The notes: generated by a model from the letters alone, not told the origin. DNA of 64,000 nucleotides from Burkholderiales bacterium (GCA_021732385.1 JAKFVA010000006.1:1-64000), one strand, 5' to 3'. Shown: positions 11,086 to 20,654, counted from the stretch's first letter. Program-made: numbers and translations.

Positions 11086-12105
11086 ATGCCCGTACCCGCT
11101 TCAACCCCACTTCAAACGCGCTTCAGTCACGCCTTTGAGCTCACCACGCCCATCGCGCTGGCGCCCATGGCGCTGGCCTCGGGCGGCGCGCTGGCCGCTG
11201 CCTGTGCGCAGGCTGGCGCGCTGGGTCTGGTGGGCGGCGGCTATGGGGAGCTGGCCTGGACACAGCGCGAATACACGCTGGCGGTGCACCTCGCACGGCA
11301 AAGCGACGCCTTGGCGCGCATCGGTATTGGTTTTATTACCTGGAAGCTCGATGAAGACGCCAGCGCGCTCGACTGGGTGTTGGCACAGCCGCAGCCACCG
11401 CGTGCGGTGATGCTGTCTTTTGGCGACGCGCGTCGGTATGCGCCGCGTATTGCCGCTGCGGGCGCTGCCTTGATCTGCCAGATTCAGCGCGTCGAGCAGG
11501 CCGCGCAAGCGATTGAAGCCGGCGCCGGCGTGCTGGCCGCCCAGGGCGGTGAAGCCGGTGGCCATGGCATGAACAGCTTGAACAGCCGCGCCACCATGAC
11601 GCTGGTGCCCGAGTTGGCCGACTGGCTGGCCGCGAACGCGCCAGACACCCTGTTGCTAGCGGCTGGCGGCATTGCAGATGGCCGCACACTGGCCGCCGCG
11701 CGCGTGCTCGGCGCTGACGGTGCGCTGGTTGGCTCGCGCCTGTGGGCCACGCACGAGAGCATGGCCGCGCAGGCGGCCAAAAACCAGGCGGTTGGCACCA
11801 GTGGTGACGGCACGGCGCGCAGCAGTGTCTTTGATGTGCTGCGGCGCAAGAACTGGCCCGCGCCGTATGACTTTCGCGCCATCCGCAACCCGCTGCACCG
11901 GCAATGGGAAGCACGTCTGGCCGATTTGCAGGCCGCGCCTGACGCCGCCCGCGCCAATTACAACGCCGGGGTGCAAGCGGGTGACTTCAGCCGCGCGCAT
12001 GCGACCGTAGGCGAGGCGGTGGGACTTATTCACGACGCACCGCCCGCCGCCGACGTGATTGCACGCATGACAACCGACGCACAGCGGCTGCTACACGGCC
12101 TCTAG
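11086..12105 (+). CDS. Nitronate monooxygenase (2-nitropropane dioxygenase family)
   Basis: 339 residues of an FMN-binding TIM barrel. The start MPVPASTPLQTRFSH leads into PIALAPMALASGGALAAACAQAGALGLVGGGYG, the typical N-terminal strand and phosphate-binding entry. AQGGEAGGHG and LLAAGGIADGRTLAAARVLGADGALVGSRL form the FMN site. Family members oxidise alkyl nitronates such as propionate 3-nitronate, using FMN and O2. The gene begins four bases after the kinase stop, so it is probably co-transcribed with the two-component genes. Its 3' end overlaps the convergent waaF gene by 15 bases. Confidence 0.9.
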   Translation: MPVPASTPLQTRFSHAFELTTPIALAPMALASGGALAAACAQAGALGLVGGGYGELAWTQREYTLAVHLARQSDALARIGIGFITWKLDEDASALDWVLAQPQPPRAVMLSFGDARRYAPRIAAAGAALICQIQRVEQAAQAIEAGAGVLAAQGGEAGGHGMNSLNSRATMTLVPELADWLAANAPDTLLLAAGGIADGRTLAAARVLGADGALVGSRLWATHESMAAQAAKNQAVGTSGDGTARSSVFDVLRRKNWPAPYDFRAIRNPLHRQWEARLADLQAAPDAARANYNAGVQAGDFSRAHATVGEAVGLIHDAPPAADVIARMTTDAQRLLHGL

Positions 12106-13128
12106 CATGCCCGCCCATACAGTGGAGGGCTTCATGTCTTGCAAGCAGCGGGTGTGGCCCAGCGGACACTCGCGCGCAAAGCAGGGCGCGCAATCAAGCG
12201 GCGGCTGGTAACTGGCGTCGTGCTTAAGCCACAGCACGCGGGCGCGCGCATTCAGCGGCGGCGTATGCAAGGGGCTGGACGAACCAAAAATCGCAGTCTG
12301 CCGCACCCCCAGCGCAGCGGCCAGGTGCATCAGCCCCGAGTCGTTGCTGACCACATGCCGGGCGCTGCCAAGCAGGGCCATGGCCTCGCCCAGCGAGGTT
12401 TGGCCCGCCAAATTCAATGCATGGGGCGCGCCCAGAGCGATTGCCTCGCACAGCGCTATTTCCTTGGCCGCACCCAGCAACACCACGGGCAGGCTGTGGC
12501 TGTACCGCAGTTGCGCCGCCAGCGCCGCGAAGTGGGCGGTTGGCCAGCGCTTGGCCGACCCATATTCCGCACCGGGCACCAGCACCACGTAGCCGCCTGG
12601 CGTCAAGTTAAAGCGTTGCAGGGCGGCGGCGCTGTGCGCAGTGTCTGGCCGCAATTGCGGGCGGTCGTGCTCGACAGCCGCCTGGCCACTGAGCGCAGAA
12701 TAAAACGCCACCATCGGCGGACGCTCGGTCCTGGGCGGGTTGCGCAGGCGCTGGGTAAGCAGGCCAATGCGTGCTTCGCCTGTGTAACCAATGCGCTTTG
12801 GAATGCGCGCCAAAAACGGCAGCAACGCACTCTTGAATGAGTTAGGCAGCACATAGGCCACGCCAAACTGGCCCGCCAGTTCGTGCGCCAGTTTGCGCCG
12901 GGCCTGCCATTGCAAGCCGCTGCGCGGGAACGGGAGCGTCACCACTTGCGCCACCTGCGGCATAGCCTGGTACACGGGCACGATATGCGGTAGCGCTGCC
13001 ACCGTAAGCCGCTCGCCGCGCGCCTGTAAGCGGCGTAGCAAGGGCTCGGTCATGACAGCGTCGCCCACCCACTGCGGGGCAATGACCAGCGCTTGCACCC
13101 CTGGTTCAGTGGGCGTGGAAGTGCTCAC
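12091..13128 (-). CDS. waaF: Lipopolysaccharide heptosyltransferase II
   Basis: 345 residues of a glycosyltransferase family 9 protein that adds the second heptose to the LPS inner core at the cytoplasmic face of the inner membrane. ALVIAPQWVGDAVM at the start and VLVPGAEYGSAKRWP plus SNDSGLMHLAAALG are the hallmark donor-binding segments. The frame opens with GTG at 13128, overlapping the zf-CHCC gene by 23 bases. A second GTG at 13098 lies right at VQALVIAP and would give the usual N-terminus; the choice is not settled. It is the last gene of the ilvE operon. Confidence 0.92.
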   Translation of the reverse strand: MSTSTPTEPGVQALVIAPQWVGDAVMTEPLLRRLQARGERLTVAALPHIVPVYQAMPQVAQVVTLPFPRSGLQWQARRKLAHELAGQFGVAYVLPNSFKSALLPFLARIPKRIGYTGEARIGLLTQRLRNPPRTERPPMVAFYSALSGQAAVEHDRPQLRPDTAHSAAALQRFNLTPGGYVVLVPGAEYGSAKRWPTAHFAALAAQLRYSHSLPVVLLGAAKEIALCEAIALGAPHALNLAGQTSLGEAMALLGSARHVVSNDSGLMHLAAALGVRQTAIFGSSSPLHTPPLNARARVLWLKHDASYQPPLDCAPCFARECPLGHTRCLQDMKPSTVWAGMLEAV

Positions 13129-13315
13129 CGTCTTTCAGGCGGTACACCGTTCCGCAATAGGCGCACTTGGCCTGGCCGGTTTTCGCCACGTCCAGAAACA
13201 CCCGGGGGTGGCTGCTCCAAAGCGCCATACCGGCCAGCGTGTTGGGGCAGTACACCCCGCCCTGCGGGTTCAGGTCGCTGGCAGCAAGTTCAACGGGCGC
13301 GGTGGTGGTGCTCAT
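13106..13315 (-). CDS. zf-CHCC zinc-finger protein
   Basis: 69 residues. The pattern YCPN, then SSHPRVFLDV, then CAYCGTVY gives the Cys-His-Cys-Cys zinc ligands of the zf-CHCC family, related to the mitochondrial complex I subunit NDUFS6. The ATG at 13315 overlaps the ilvE stop in an ATGA arrangement and the 3' end overlaps waaF, so translation is probably coupled through all three genes. The ilvE-zinc finger-waaF order is a familiar betaproteobacterial arrangement. Function unknown beyond metal binding. Confidence 0.88.
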   Translation of the reverse strand: MSTTTAPVELAASDLNPQGGVYCPNTLAGMALWSSHPRVFLDVAKTGQAKCAYCGTVYRLKDGEHFHAH

Positions 13316-14262
13316 ACCTTGCTCAGCCAATGGGCGTACTTGGGGTTGCGGCCATTGACGATGTCAAAGAATGCGCTTTGGATTTTTTCGGTGATGGGCC
13401 CGCGTGAGCCGCCATCGCCGCGGTTGCCAATCTCCACCCGGTCCAGCTCGCGGATGGGCGTGACCTCGGCCGCAGTGCCGGTAAAAAAGGCCTCGTCGGC
13501 AATGTAGATTTCATCGCGCGTGATGCGCTTTTGCACAATCTCCAGCCCCAGGTCCTTGGCAATGTGAAAGACGGTGTTGCGGGTGATGCCGTTCAAGGCG
13601 CCAGCCGACAAATCCGGTGTGTAGATGACGCCGCCCTTGATCACAAACAAATTCTCGCCCGCGCCTTCGCTGACAAAGCCCGAGGCATCAAGCAGCATGG
13701 CCTCGTCGTAGCCGTCGTCCACGGCTTCCATGTTGGCCAAAATGGAATTGGTGTAATTGGAGACCGCCTTGGCCTGCGTCATGGTGATGTTGACATGGTG
13801 GCGCGTGTAGCTGCTGGTCTTGACGCGGATGCCGCGCTTCAGACCGTCTTCGCCCAAATAAGCACCCCAGGGCCAGGCGGCGGCCATCAGGTGCACCTTG
13901 CAGCCCTTGGGGCTGACGCCCAGTTTTTCCGAACCCAGCCACACCAGGGGGCGCAGGTAGCAGCTCTCCAGCTTGTTGGCGCGCACCACTTCTTTTTGCG
14001 CCTCAACCACCTGCTCAAAGCCAAACGGGATTTTCATGCGCAGGATCTTGGCGCTGTTGAACAACCGCTCGGTGTGCTCATGCAGGCGAAAAATTGCCGT
14101 GCCGTTGACGGTGTTGTAGGCCCGCACACCTTCAAACACGCCACAGCCGTAGTGCAGGGTATGGCTGAGTACGTGGATCTTGGCGTCGCGCCATTCAATG
14201 AGCGCGCCGTCCATCCAGATTTTGCCGTCGCGGTCGTCCATGGATGGGCTCTGGGCTGACAT
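13312..14262 (-). CDS. ilvE: Branched-chain amino acid aminotransferase
   Basis: 316 residues of a fold-type IV PLP enzyme that interconverts Leu, Ile and Val with their 2-oxo acids using glutamate/2-oxoglutarate. The PLP lysine is Lys165 in ITMTQAKAVSNY. GCGVFEGVRAY near residue 40 and the C-terminal EAFFTGTAAEVTPI are class signatures, and the total length fits the ~305-residue family. The start MSAQSPSMDDRDGKIWMDG is preceded by AGGAATATTGAC. It leads an operon with the zf-CHCC gene and waaF, while the other valine/leucine biosynthesis genes are not in this window. Confidence 0.96.
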   Translation of the reverse strand: MSAQSPSMDDRDGKIWMDGALIEWRDAKIHVLSHTLHYGCGVFEGVRAYNTVNGTAIFRLHEHTERLFNSAKILRMKIPFGFEQVVEAQKEVVRANKLESCYLRPLVWLGSEKLGVSPKGCKVHLMAAAWPWGAYLGEDGLKRGIRVKTSSYTRHHVNITMTQAKAVSNYTNSILANMEAVDDGYDEAMLLDASGFVSEGAGENLFVIKGGVIYTPDLSAGALNGITRNTVFHIAKDLGLEIVQKRITRDEIYIADEAFFTGTAAEVTPIRELDRVEIGNRGDGGSRGPITEKIQSAFFDIVNGRNPKYAHWLSKV

Positions 14263-14452
14263 GTCAATATTCCTTTTTCAATTTCAAAAATGACCAGCGG
14301 CTGTCATTGCGCAGCGACTAGCAGGCTTGCCTTGAACTTGCGCACTTTGGGCTGCGTTCAAGTCCCGTTATTTGGCAGCGCAGGCCCTTGATTTTCCACC
14401 TTTTTGATTTTTGCTCGGTGGTCGGGCAGTGTAAAGCGGCGCAGGCGCGCCA

Positions 14453-14878
14453 TTACAGGCTTGTTGGTGGGGTCGCCTGCACCTCATCGGCATCGGGCCG
14501 CAGCAGTGCATGGCTGGTGAGCTTGCCAACCGCAAACTCGCAAGTCACGTGTGAAGCGCCGCCGTCGCTCCAGCGAAACACCTCGGGCTGCGCATCGCGC
14601 TCAGACAGCAGCTGGCCCAGCGACTGCGTCATGGCCACCACATGCAGCAGACTCATGCCAGGCTTGAGCTTGGCGTTGAGCATTACCGCACTGCCCACAT
14701 AGCCCACTGGCCGATTAGCCGCGCGCTGCAAGACCCGCATCGTGCGGGTGAAATGCAGTAACAGCCACATCACCAGGCCGCCGCCCACCAGGGCCACGCC
14801 GGGCCAACCGTAATTGCGCCCAGCCAATACCAGCAAGGCCACGCAAGCCAACGGGATAACGAATTTTTTAATAGACAT
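14453..14878 (-). CDS. Conserved small membrane protein downstream of radA
   Basis: About 141 residues from the ATG at 14878 (MSIKKFVIPL). Two hydrophobic helices fill residues 5-45 (VIPLACVALLVLAG and VALVGGGLVMWLLLHF), followed by a soluble domain with PVGYVGSAVMLNAKLKPGMSLLHVV and a C-terminal part rich in small residues. It begins 29 bases after the radA stop on the same strand and probably shares its transcript. I do not recognise a domain and assign no function. Placement next to radA is the only clue. Confidence 0.7.
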   Translation of the reverse strand: MSIKKFVIPLACVALLVLAGRNYGWPGVALVGGGLVMWLLLHFTRTMRVLQRAANRPVGYVGSAVMLNAKLKPGMSLLHVVAMTQSLGQLLSERDAQPEVFRWSDGGASHVTCEFAVGKLTSHALLRPDADEVQATPPTSL

Positions 14879-14907
14879 ACGCGTTGCGGATTTTGCCGCA
14901 AGCCGCA

Positions 14908-16380
14908 TCAGGTCAGGCCACGCACCAGTTCAATCGCCTGCTCGACTCGCTCCACGGCGTGAATCGTCAGCCCCTCGAAGTCTTTGCCGCCGGGGTTTTT
15001 GGGCGCATTGGCCTGCGGCACGACGGCTACGCCAAAGCCCAGCTTGGCCGCTTCTTTAAGACGCTCTTGCCCGCGTGGGGCGGGCCGCACTTCGCCCGCC
15101 AGGCCCACTTCGCCAAAGGCCACAAAACCTTTGGGCAGCGCCTTGCCGCGCAGGCTGGAGTAAATAGCCAGCAGCACCGCCAGGTCAGCGGCGGGTTCGC
15201 TAATTTGCACACCACCCACGGCATTGACAAACACATCCTGGTCGGCACATGAAATGGCGGCGTGGCGGTGCAACACCGCCAGCAGCATGGCCAGGCGGTC
15301 GCGCTCCAGGCCCACGCTCAGGCGGCGCGGACTGGGCCCGCCGCTGTCGACCAGCGCCTGAATCTCCACCAGCAAAGGACGTGTGCCTTCCAGCGTCACC
15401 ATGACACAACTGCCCGGCGCTGGCGCGCTGTGCTGGCTTAAAAATATGGCGCTCGGATTGGAGACGCCCTTCAAACCGCGTTCGGTCATGGCGAACACGC
15501 CAATCTCGTTTACCGCGCCATAACGGTTCTTAACCGCGCGCACCAGGCGAAAGGCGCTGTGCGTGTCGCCCTCAAAGTACAACACGGTGTCCACCATGTG
15601 CTCCAGCACGCGCGGCCCGGCCAGAGCGCCCTCTTTGGTGACATGCCCCACCAGCACAATGGCTATGCCGCTGGACTTGGCCAGCCGGGTCAGGTGCGCC
15701 GCGCATTCACGCACCTGCGCCACCGAGCCGGGTGCGCTGGTGAGCTGCTCGGAGTACAGGGTTTGAATTGAGTCGATAACGGCAATCTGCGGCTGGCTGG
15801 CGCTGAGTGTGGCGATGATTTTCTCCAGCCCGGTTTCTGCCAGCACCTGCACACGCGAACCATCTAACCCAAGCCGCCGCGCCCGCGCAGCCACTTGCGC
15901 AGCCGATTCCTCGCCGGTGACGTATAGAGTGCCCCCACGGTCGCTCATTTCATGTAGCTCCCTGCCCCCCGAGGGGGCCTTCGCGCCTTGGGGCGGCCCG
16001 GCGGCGCTCAAGCGCGCATCAAAACGCCGCTGCATGCCGTCCAGCGCCTGCAGCAGCAGTGTGGATTTGCCGATGCCGGGGTCGCCACCAATCAGCAGCA
16101 CACCGCCTTCAACCATACCGCCGCCCAGCGCGCGGTCCAGCTCGTCAATGCCGGTAGGGCTGCGGGCCACCTCGCTGGCTTCAATGTCGGCCAGTGCAGA
16201 AAGCGGCGAGGCGGGGGCCAGCGCCAAGCCTGCGGCGTAACGGTTTTTGCCTGCCTCCGGCGCTTGCAGCGCCGACTCCACCAAGGTATTCCAGGCAGCG
16301 CAATGCGGGCATTTGCCCAGCCACTTGGGGCTGGTGCCGCCGCACTCGGTGCAAACATAATGGATTTTGTCTTTGGCCAT
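14908..16380 (-). CDS. radA: DNA repair protein RadA, with in-frame repeat insertion
   Basis: 490 residues. RadA is a RecA-like ATPase that promotes branch migration during recombinational repair. The N-terminal zinc finger has Cys10, Cys13, Cys24 and Cys27; Walker A is GDPGIGKST (99-107); VKNRYGAVNE is the RadA-specific KNRFG motif; and the C-terminus is a Lon-like domain. The length exceeds the usual ~455-460 residues mainly because of a segment at about residues 125-150 (AAGPPQGAKAPSGGRELHEM and following), inserted between the Walker A helix and the LYVTGEES strand and encoded by a GC-rich repeat at 15931-16007. The reading frame is intact, so the protein is probably functional. Confidence 0.96.
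   Translation of the reverse strand: MAKDKIHYVCTECGGTSPKWLGKCPHCAAWNTLVESALQAPEAGKNRYAAGLALAPASPLSALADIEASEVARSPTGIDELDRALGGGMVEGGVLLIGGDPGIGKSTLLLQALDGMQRRFDARLSAAGPPQGAKAPSGGRELHEMSDRGGTLYVTGEESAAQVAARARRLGLDGSRVQVLAETGLEKIIATLSASQPQIAVIDSIQTLYSEQLTSAPGSVAQVRECAAHLTRLAKSSGIAIVLVGHVTKEGALAGPRVLEHMVDTVLYFEGDTHSAFRLVRAVKNRYGAVNEIGVFAMTERGLKGVSNPSAIFLSQHSAPAPGSCVMVTLEGTRPLLVEIQALVDSGGPSPRRLSVGLERDRLAMLLAVLHRHAAISCADQDVFVNAVGGVQISEPAADLAVLLAIYSSLRGKALPKGFVAFGEVGLAGEVRPAPRGQERLKEAAKLGFGVAVVPQANAPKNPGGKDFEGLTIHAVERVEQAIELVRGLT
15931..16007 (-). repeat. GC-rich palindromic repeat inserted in radA
   Basis: A ~77 bp segment containing the hairpin GCCCCC-CGA-GGGGGC and a second small palindrome CGCC-TTGG-GGCG. 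By eye it matches about nine-tenths of the positions of the two copies at 49643-49716 and 49727-49800 in the acetoacetyl-CoA synthetase gene. It is a multiple of three and free of stops in the radA frame, adding about 26 residues. It behaves like the palindromic elements known to insert into coding genes in other bacteria (for example the RPE elements of Rickettsia). No transposase is nearby. Confidence 0.85.
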
Positions 16381-16421
16381 GTCTGAATATAGCGCCCGCT
16401 TTGCCTAGGCGAAACCGCAAC

Positions 16422-17141
16422 TCAATCGCGCAGCCGAAATGGGTTGAAGTTGGTTTGCTGGTCAAAGTGATCCAGCCCCTCGGCACGCTTCAAATAGCCC
16501 ACCACCACATAGGTCAGCGGTGTGGCCGCAACCTCCCAAAGTGTCTTGAGCAGGTACTGCGCCAGCGTCACGGCAATGATGTCGCTGGTTTTCCAGATAC
16601 CGTAGAACGCCACAAAATAAAACAACCCCGAGTCAATCAACTCTCCCACCACGGTGGAGCCTATGGTGCGGCTCCACAGCCAGCGCCCGCCCGTCATCAG
16701 TTTCATCTTGGCCATCACATAACTGTTGGCAAAGCTGCCGCACCAAAAGGCCAGCATTGAGGCCAGCGCAATACGCCAGGCGTTGCCAAACACACCCTCC
16801 AGCTGACCCTGGTAGGTTCGCATGAACTCGCTTGGGGCCGCAGGCAGGGCCACCACCACCGCCGCCATGAGCGACGCAAACGCCAGCGCCGCAAATCCGG
16901 CCCACACCACGCGGCGGCCTGGGCCATAGCCATAGACCTCGGTCAGGATGTCGCCAAACAAATACGAGATGGGGAAGAACAGCACGCCCGCGCCAAAGGT
17001 TACCGGCCCCCATAGCGGCAGGGTGAGCGTGGCCTGCTTGGCCGCGCCAATAAAGTTGGCGCACAGCAGCACGCAGACGAACGCCGCCAGAATAAAGTCG
17101 TAATAGCGTGTGGCCGGGCGGCCGGACGCAGCCGGGTTCAT
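16422..17141 (-). CDS. yhhQ: Queuosine precursor transporter (YhhQ/VUT family)
   Basis: 239 residues, six or so membrane helices. FGAGVLFFPISYLFGDILTEVYGYG is the diagnostic motif of the VUT/DUF165 family, whose E. coli member YhhQ imports queuosine precursors (preQ0/preQ1) for tRNA modification. The C-terminal GGRWLWSRTIGSTVVGELIDSGLFYFVAF segment is also conserved. The gene lies 10 bases downstream of alr and 41 bases upstream of radA on the same strand, so alr-yhhQ-radA is probably one transcription unit. Substrate follows from the family. Confidence 0.92.
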   Translation of the reverse strand: MNPAASGRPATRYYDFILAAFVCVLLCANFIGAAKQATLTLPLWGPVTFGAGVLFFPISYLFGDILTEVYGYGPGRRVVWAGFAALAFASLMAAVVVALPAAPSEFMRTYQGQLEGVFGNAWRIALASMLAFWCGSFANSYVMAKMKLMTGGRWLWSRTIGSTVVGELIDSGLFYFVAFYGIWKTSDIIAVTLAQYLLKTLWEVAATPLTYVVVGYLKRAEGLDHFDQQTNFNPFRLRD

Positions 17142-17151
17142 TGCGCCGGAT

Positions 17152-18255
17152 TCATGCGCTGCGAACGGGAACGCGGCTACCCAGTGCCGTCATCAGTTCG
17201 TACCCGACCGTGCCCGCAGCCTGGGCGACTTCGTCAATTGACAATACCGCCGTATTGCTGGCGCGGCCCCACAGCGTTACCTCGGCGCCTTGCGCAGCCT
17301 GCGGCACCGCCGTGAGGTCAACCGCCACCATGTCCATGCTGACGCGGCCCACGGTGCGGGTGCGCACACCTTCTACCAACACGGGCGTGCCCTGCGCGTT
17401 ACTGCCAGGGCAATGGCGCGGGTAGCCGTCGGCATAGCCACAGGCCACGATGCCAATGCGCATGGGCGCTTGTGCCACGTAGGTGCTGCCGTAGCCCACT
17501 GTACTGCCCGCCTGCAACTGCTGCACGGCAATCAGGCGACTTGTGAGCGTCATGGCCGGTTGCAAGCCCCACGCCAGCGCGCTGCGTTCGGGGTAGTCAG
17601 GCGCACTGCCGTACAGCGCAATGCCCGGGCGCACCCAGTCGGCGCAAACCGCCGTGCTGGCATAGCGCAGGGCGGCGGCGCTGTTGCAGAGGCTGCGCTC
17701 GCCGGGCAGGTCTTGCGTGGTGGCATCAAATAGCGCCAGCTGCCGCGTGATGCCAGGCGCGCCATCGGCGTCAGAGAAATGCGTCATGTGGCTGATGTCG
17801 TCCACTTGCGGCAAGGCAGCCAGGCGCGCATACACCGCACGGTAGCGCTCGGGCGCAAAGCCAAGGCGGTTCATGCCAGTATTCATTTTCAGAAATACGC
17901 GCTGCGCCACATGCGTCTTGTGCGCCGCCAGCATGGCCACTTGCGCGTCGCAATGCACCACATGCCACAGGTCAAGCCGCGAGCAGGCGTCAAGGTCGCG
18001 CGGCTCAAATGCGCCCTCCAACAACAAGATGGGGCCGCGCCAGCCCAGCTCGCGCAGGGTGGCGGCCTCGCTTAAATCGAGCACGGCAAAACCGTCAGCA
18101 CCGCGCAAGCCCGGGTACGCCAGGGCAATGCCATGGCCGTAGGCATTGGCTTTGACGACCGCCCAGACGCGCGCCGTGCCTGCGGCATGGCGCATGCGCT
18201 GCAGGTTGTGGTGCAAAGCGTCGGTGTGAATGGTGGCAACAATCGGGCGCGGCAT
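17152..18255 (-). CDS. alr: Alanine racemase
   Basis: 367 residues of a fold-type III PLP enzyme that makes D-alanine for peptidoglycan. The PLP lysine is Lys35 in [12 protein letters not shown]; the catalytic tyrosine is in [22 protein letters not shown] and VGRVSMDM are further family motifs. The start [10 protein letters not shown] at 18255 is preferred to the upstream in-frame ATG at 18288, which would add a non-conserved, cysteine-rich extension. It is the first gene of a likely alr-yhhQ-radA unit and is divergent from lplT across a 184 bp spacer. Confidence 0.95.
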   Translation of the reverse strand: MPRPIVATIHTDALHHNLQRMRHAAGTARVWAVVKANAYGHGIALAYPGLRGADGFAVLDLSEAATLRELGWRGPILLLEGAFEPRDLDACSRLDLWHVVHCDAQVAMLAAHKTHVAQRVFLKMNTGMNRLGFAPERYRAVYARLAALPQVDDISHMTHFSDADGAPGITRQLALFDATTQDLPGERSLCNSAAALRYASTAVCADWVRPGIALYGSAPDYPERSALAWGLQPAMTLTSRLIAVQQLQAGSTVGYGSTYVAQAPMRIGIVACGYADGYPRHCPGSNAQGTPVLVEGVRTRTVGRVSMDMVAVDLTAVPQAAQGAEVTLWGRASNTAVLSIDEVAQAAGTVGYELMTALGSRVPVRSA

Positions 18256-18439
18256 AGTCGGGCAAAAGCAAAGCAAACAAGCAGGCAAATGCCTGCTTCA
18301 GATTCTGACAGCGCTTTGCCACAGGTGGCATGCTATAAACCGCGGGTACCTGGCCACGTTGGTTGCAGCAGATTTTCAAAAGCCTGTGTGCGCCAGTCTT
18401 TCAACCACACACCAAGCCACCCAACCAGCCCTTAGGCCC

Positions 18440-19723
18440 ATGAAGCGCGGTTTCTACACCATCATGGCAGCGCAGTTTTTCAGCTCGCTGGCCGACAACG
18501 CCCTGTTTGTGGCCGCCGTGGTGTTGCTGCGCACTGAGGGCCACCCGGAGTGGCAGCGCGCCGCGCTGGTGCCCATGTTTGCGCTGTTTTATGTGGTGCT
18601 CGCGCCGTTTGTCGGCGCTTTTGCCGACGCCCGGCCCAAAGGCCAGGTGATGTTCATTAGCAATGCCATCAAGGTGGCGGGCTGCCTGCTGATGCTGTTT
18701 GGCATGCACCCGCTAGCCGCCTACGCTATTGTGGGTCTGGGCGCAGCCGCCTATTCGCCCGCCAAATACGGCATCCTGACCGAGTTGCTGCCCGCTTCCA
18801 TGCTGGTCAAGGCCAATGGCTGGATTGAGGGACTGACGATTGCCTCGATTATTTTGGGCGTGTTGCTGGGTGGCCAATTGGTTGGCCCCGCGCTATCAGC
18901 GCATTTGCTGGGTTTTGATTTCCCCGCCATCACCACCGGCATCGACACACCGCCCGAAGCCGCCATCATGCTGCTGGTGTTTGTCTATATGGTGGCGGCA
19001 TGGTTCAACACCCGCATTCCGCTGACTGGTGCCGTGCAAACCCCGATGCCCGCCAACAAACTCTTGCTGCTGGCCGATTTCTGGAGCTGCAACACACGGC
19101 TATGGCGCGACAAGCTGGGCCAGATTTCGCTGGCCACCACCACGCTGTTTTGGGGTGTCAGCGGCAACCTGCGCTACATCGTGCTGGCCTGGAGCGCCGC
19201 CGCGCTTGGCTACAGCACCACCGAGGCCTCCAGGCTGGTGGGCGTGGTAGCCATCGGCACGGCCGTGGGTGCGGTGCTGGCCATTCGCATGAAGCTGGAG
19301 CAAGCGCCTCGCCTGATGCCACTGGGCATTGCCATGGGTGTGCTGGTAATAGGCATGAACTTTATTGACACCGTCTGGGTGGCCGCGCCGTTTCTAATTG
19401 TGCTGGGCGCGCTGGGCGGCTTTTTGGTGGTGCCCATGAACGCGCTGCTGCAGCACCGCGGCCACAACCTGATGGGCGCGGGCCGCTCGATTGCCGTGCA
19501 AAACTTCAACGAGCAAACCTGCATCTTGTTGCTAGGCGCGTTCTATGCCGCTTCCACCGGCATGCTGGGCTTGTCGGCGTTTGCCGCCATCACCATCTTT
19601 GGTGTGGTGGTGGCTGGTGTGATGTGGTTAATCAAGCGCTGGCATGCGCACAACTGCCGCGCCTACCCTGCGGAAATTGAGCGCCTGCTGGTCATTGCCC
19701 GCAACGACAACGCCCATGGCTGA
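18440..19723 (+). CDS. lplT: Lysophospholipid transporter LplT
   Basis: 427 residues, MFS fold. MKRGFYTIMAAQFFSSLADNALFVAAV at the start, PKGQVMFISNAIKVAGCLLM and AYSPAKYGILTELLP are typical LplT segments. LplT flips lysophosphatidylethanolamine inward for re-acylation by an acyltransferase (Aas in E. coli), which is not adjacent here. The ATG at 18440 is chosen because the first helix begins there; the longer frame upstream is unconserved. It is probably followed in the same unit by the DMT gene 52 bases downstream. Confidence 0.92.
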   Translation: MKRGFYTIMAAQFFSSLADNALFVAAVVLLRTEGHPEWQRAALVPMFALFYVVLAPFVGAFADARPKGQVMFISNAIKVAGCLLMLFGMHPLAAYAIVGLGAAAYSPAKYGILTELLPASMLVKANGWIEGLTIASIILGVLLGGQLVGPALSAHLLGFDFPAITTGIDTPPEAAIMLLVFVYMVAAWFNTRIPLTGAVQTPMPANKLLLLADFWSCNTRLWRDKLGQISLATTTLFWGVSGNLRYIVLAWSAAALGYSTTEASRLVGVVAIGTAVGAVLAIRMKLEQAPRLMPLGIAMGVLVIGMNFIDTVWVAAPFLIVLGALGGFLVVPMNALLQHRGHNLMGAGRSIAVQNFNEQTCILLLGAFYAASTGMLGLSAFAAITIFGVVVAGVMWLIKRWHAHNCRAYPAEIERLLVIARNDNAHG

Positions 19724-19775
19724 GCCTGTGGGCGGCGAACTCGCCACAGCACCGCGCCTGCCGCGTGCCTGACCT

Positions 19776-20654
19776 ATGAAAGCCTGGGCAGCCTGCGCGC
19801 TGCTGGTCAACGCCTTTGTCTGGGGCGTCTCGTGGTGGCCGTTTCAACAATTGCAGGCACAGGGCCTGCACCCGTTGTGGGCTACTGCCCTGGTCTACAG
19901 CATCTCGCTGGTATCCATTGCCGCCCTGCGCCCGCAGGCTTGGCGTGGCTTTGTGGCGCACCCGCAGTTGTGGTGGCTGCTGCTGGCTGCGGGCCTGACC
20001 AATGTGGGCTTCAACTGGGCCGTCACCGTGGGCGACGTGATTCGCGTGGTGCTGCTGTTTTACCTGATGCCAGCCTGGGCCGTGCTGCTGGCCTGGCTGC
20101 TCCTGGGCGAGCGCCCCGGTGTGGCGGCCCTGGCACGGCTAGCGCTGGCATTGGCAGGCGTGGTGGTGGTGCTGAAAACGCCCGACGCCCCCTGGCCACT
20201 GCCGCGCGATGCCGTGGATGCGCTCAGCCTGATGGGTGGCTTTTGCTTTGCCTTGACCAACATCTTGCTGCGCCAACTGGCCCATACGCCCAGCGCGGCG
20301 CGCATGCTGGCCATGTTTGGCGGCGGTGCGCTGCTGGCCGCTGGCGCGGGTCTGGTGGGGCTGGCAACCGGCGGCATTGCCGCACCCGCGGCGCTGGGTA
20401 ACATGGGTTGGCTGCTGGCGGGCGCTCTGACGCTGGGCTTTTTGCTCAGCAACACGGCCCTGCAATACGGCGCGGCGCGGCTGGCAGCGGGCACCACAGC
20501 GTTGATTATGCTGAGCGAAATTGTCTTTGCCAGCGGCTCCTCCGTGTTGCTGGGGGTGTCTGAAATCAGCCCCCGCACGCTGGTGGGCGGCGCTTTGATT
20601 TTGCTCGCTGCGCTGCTGGCCGCGCTGAGTGATCGCACTGAATTACCGCCATGA
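19776..20654 (+). CDS. EamA/DMT-family exporter
   Basis: 292 residues, ten predicted helices in two EamA repeats. LLVNAFVWGVSWWPFQQLQ opens the first repeat and FCFALTNILLRQLA the second, ending in GGALILLAALLAALSD. This is a small-molecule exporter of the inner membrane with undetermined substrate. It follows lplT by 52 bases. It shares only family-level similarity with the DMT gene at 4483, so it is not a recent duplicate. Confidence 0.87.
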   Translation: MKAWAACALLVNAFVWGVSWWPFQQLQAQGLHPLWATALVYSISLVSIAALRPQAWRGFVAHPQLWWLLLAAGLTNVGFNWAVTVGDVIRVVLLFYLMPAWAVLLAWLLLGERPGVAALARLALALAGVVVVLKTPDAPWPLPRDAVDALSLMGGFCFALTNILLRQLAHTPSAARMLAMFGGGALLAAGAGLVGLATGGIAAPAALGNMGWLLAGALTLGFLLSNTALQYGAARLAAGTTALIMLSEIVFASGSSVLLGVSEISPRTLVGGALILLAALLAALSDRTELPP

